A stretch of DNA of 33,189 bases. Origin: Candidatus Poseidonia sp. Its GTDB lineage: Archaea > Thermoplasmatota > Poseidoniia > Poseidoniales > Poseidoniaceae. Positions 32,577 to 33,189 of this stretch are shown piece by piece (within the stretch, counting starts at the first letter, position 1; every line of letters begins with the position of its first letter). The stretch spans positions 1 through 33,189 of the forward strand of contig JALRLQ010000009.1 in NCBI GenBank assembly GCA_023254365.1. Direction: 5' to 3'. A program made the position numbers and the translations under genes. The notes beneath the pieces are model-generated. The model had not been told where the DNA came from. It was given only the letters and a program-made list of their open reading frames with translations, and did no database searches.

Positions 32577-33189
32577 CTACTGGTCGCCGTACTTCGCCAC
32601 GATGTCAGCATGGAAGTTGTCCAGAAGGGTGTCTTCAAACAACTCGGTTTGACGCCGCATCTTGGTCGAACGAATGTGAAGCACAGCCATCATGATGAAG
32701 ACACCGATGACCAGAGGGATGAACACCTCAAGCTTGTACTGGTGCATGAATTTCACGATGCCCTCGGCGGTGTAGGCCCAGGTGACCGATGCAATGGAAC
32801 CACCAATCAGCGTGGCCAGCAGCACCCGCATGAACTGCATGCGAGACAGCAGACCCAGCATGGCTCCCACCAAGACTCCGGACGCCATGAACGGAATCCA
32901 AACGAAGAAAATCAACCCCCAGAACCCCCATTTGTTGATCATTTCACGCTTTTCGTTGGCCATGTACTCCACGGTCGACAACGTGTCACCGAGGAACTTG
33001 GTTTGAAGCATCCTTCCACCCAAGCCGTCCTGTCGGGCCACGGCTACGATCCGTTCGTCGTCTTTGTCGGACTGGCGTTCAACCCGCCCTGCTCCCGAGC
33101 GGTCGGCCAACGTCGAGACTTCGTTTCGTGTCTTGACGATGAGTTCTTGTGACCCAAGAATCTCCTCGTTACGGTCGTGAATGAAACGG
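32577..33189 (-). CDS. Small multidrug export-like membrane protein (partial, 5' end outside window)
   Basis: The frame is open from the window edge to the stop at 32577, giving at least 203 residues. The hydrophobic core, WGFWGLIFFVWIPFMASGVL then VGAMLGLLSRM and GGSIASVTWAY, matches the conserved pattern of the small multi-drug export (Sm_multidrug_ex, COG2426) family, and a second pair of helices (FIPLVIGVFIMMAVLHI) follows. The region before the first helix is charged and looks coding up to the edge (RNEEILGSQELIVKTRNEV). I therefore treat the gene as running off the window, although an ATG at 32963 could be a real start. Despite the family name, transport has rarely been shown. It is first of three genes with the MoaB/Mog and dihydroorotase genes. 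Confidence 0.72.
   Translation of the reverse strand, partial: RFIHDRNEEILGSQELIVKTRNEVSTLADRSGAGRVERQSDKDDERIVAVARQDGLGGRMLQTKFLGDTLSTVEYMANEKREMINKWGFWGLIFFVWIPFMASGVLVGAMLGLLSRMQFMRVLLATLIGGSIASVTWAYTAEGIVKFMHQYKLEVFIPLVIGVFIMMAVLHIRSTKMRRQTELFEDTLLDNFHADIVAKYGDQ

Noticed and set aside
32963..33110. Internal starts (TTG at 33110, ATG at 32963) for the small multidrug export-like gene
   Set aside because: The frame stays open and protein-like to the window edge, so a start outside the window is more likely.
1..33189. tRNA, rRNA, insertion sequence, integrase or attachment site
   Set aside because: I saw no cloverleaf-like sequence, transposase, integrase or flanking direct repeats; nearly all the sequence is covered by protein genes.

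Overview
The window looks like chromosomal DNA of a planktonic marine euryarchaeon, most probably a member of the Marine Group II (Candidatus Poseidoniales). The reasons are archaeal-style TATA boxes centred about 25-27 bp upstream of start codons (leaderless transcripts), T-tract terminators, a TrmB-family regulator, tightly packed genes, and very long secreted proteins built from thrombospondin type 3 (TSP3) calcium repeats and anchored by one C-terminal membrane helix. The taxonomic call is inference from gene content. There is no rRNA, tRNA, CRISPR array, insertion sequence or prophage in the window.

Positions 1-10112 hold a photoprotection and flavin block. After the last codons of a cobalamin-dependent methionine synthase (metH) come, on the minus strand, crtI-crtB (phytoene desaturase and synthase) with their own promoter, and upstream of them the operon ribA - peroxiredoxin - TrmB-like regulator - ABC1 kinase. 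Divergent from ribA, a second operon on the plus strand encodes a NUDIX hydrolase, a class II CPD photolyase and an SRPBCC-SDR fusion protein. Carotenoid synthesis, flavin supply (RibA), flavin-dependent DNA repair and peroxide removal fit one job, coping with light. The TrmB-like protein is the only transcription factor candidate in the block.

Positions 10170-23541 are a cell-surface block. A three-gene overlapping operon encodes a TSP3 protein with a C-terminal anchor, an Ig-like membrane protein and a membrane-anchored DUF4105 protein. A thiamine pyrophosphokinase gene lies convergent to it. Next comes a 2126-residue integrin-like protein (FG-GAP propeller, TSP3 stalk, membrane helix, long cytoplasmic tail), followed by a cytoplasmic-type protein with two EF-hands, a Gln/Pro-rich linker and a zinc ribbon.

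Positions 23544-33189 are mixed. They hold an M29-type aminopeptidase homologue that has lost most metal ligands, a three-helix membrane protein, a small glycan block (GT4 glycosyltransferase, FkbM methyltransferase, second glycosyltransferase), an M32 carboxypeptidase, and a minus-strand operon of a small-multidrug-export-like membrane protein (running off the window), a MoaB/Mog-type protein and dihydroorotase. Intergenic space is minimal. The longest gap is about 220 bp (25417-25638) and it carries two divergent promoters.
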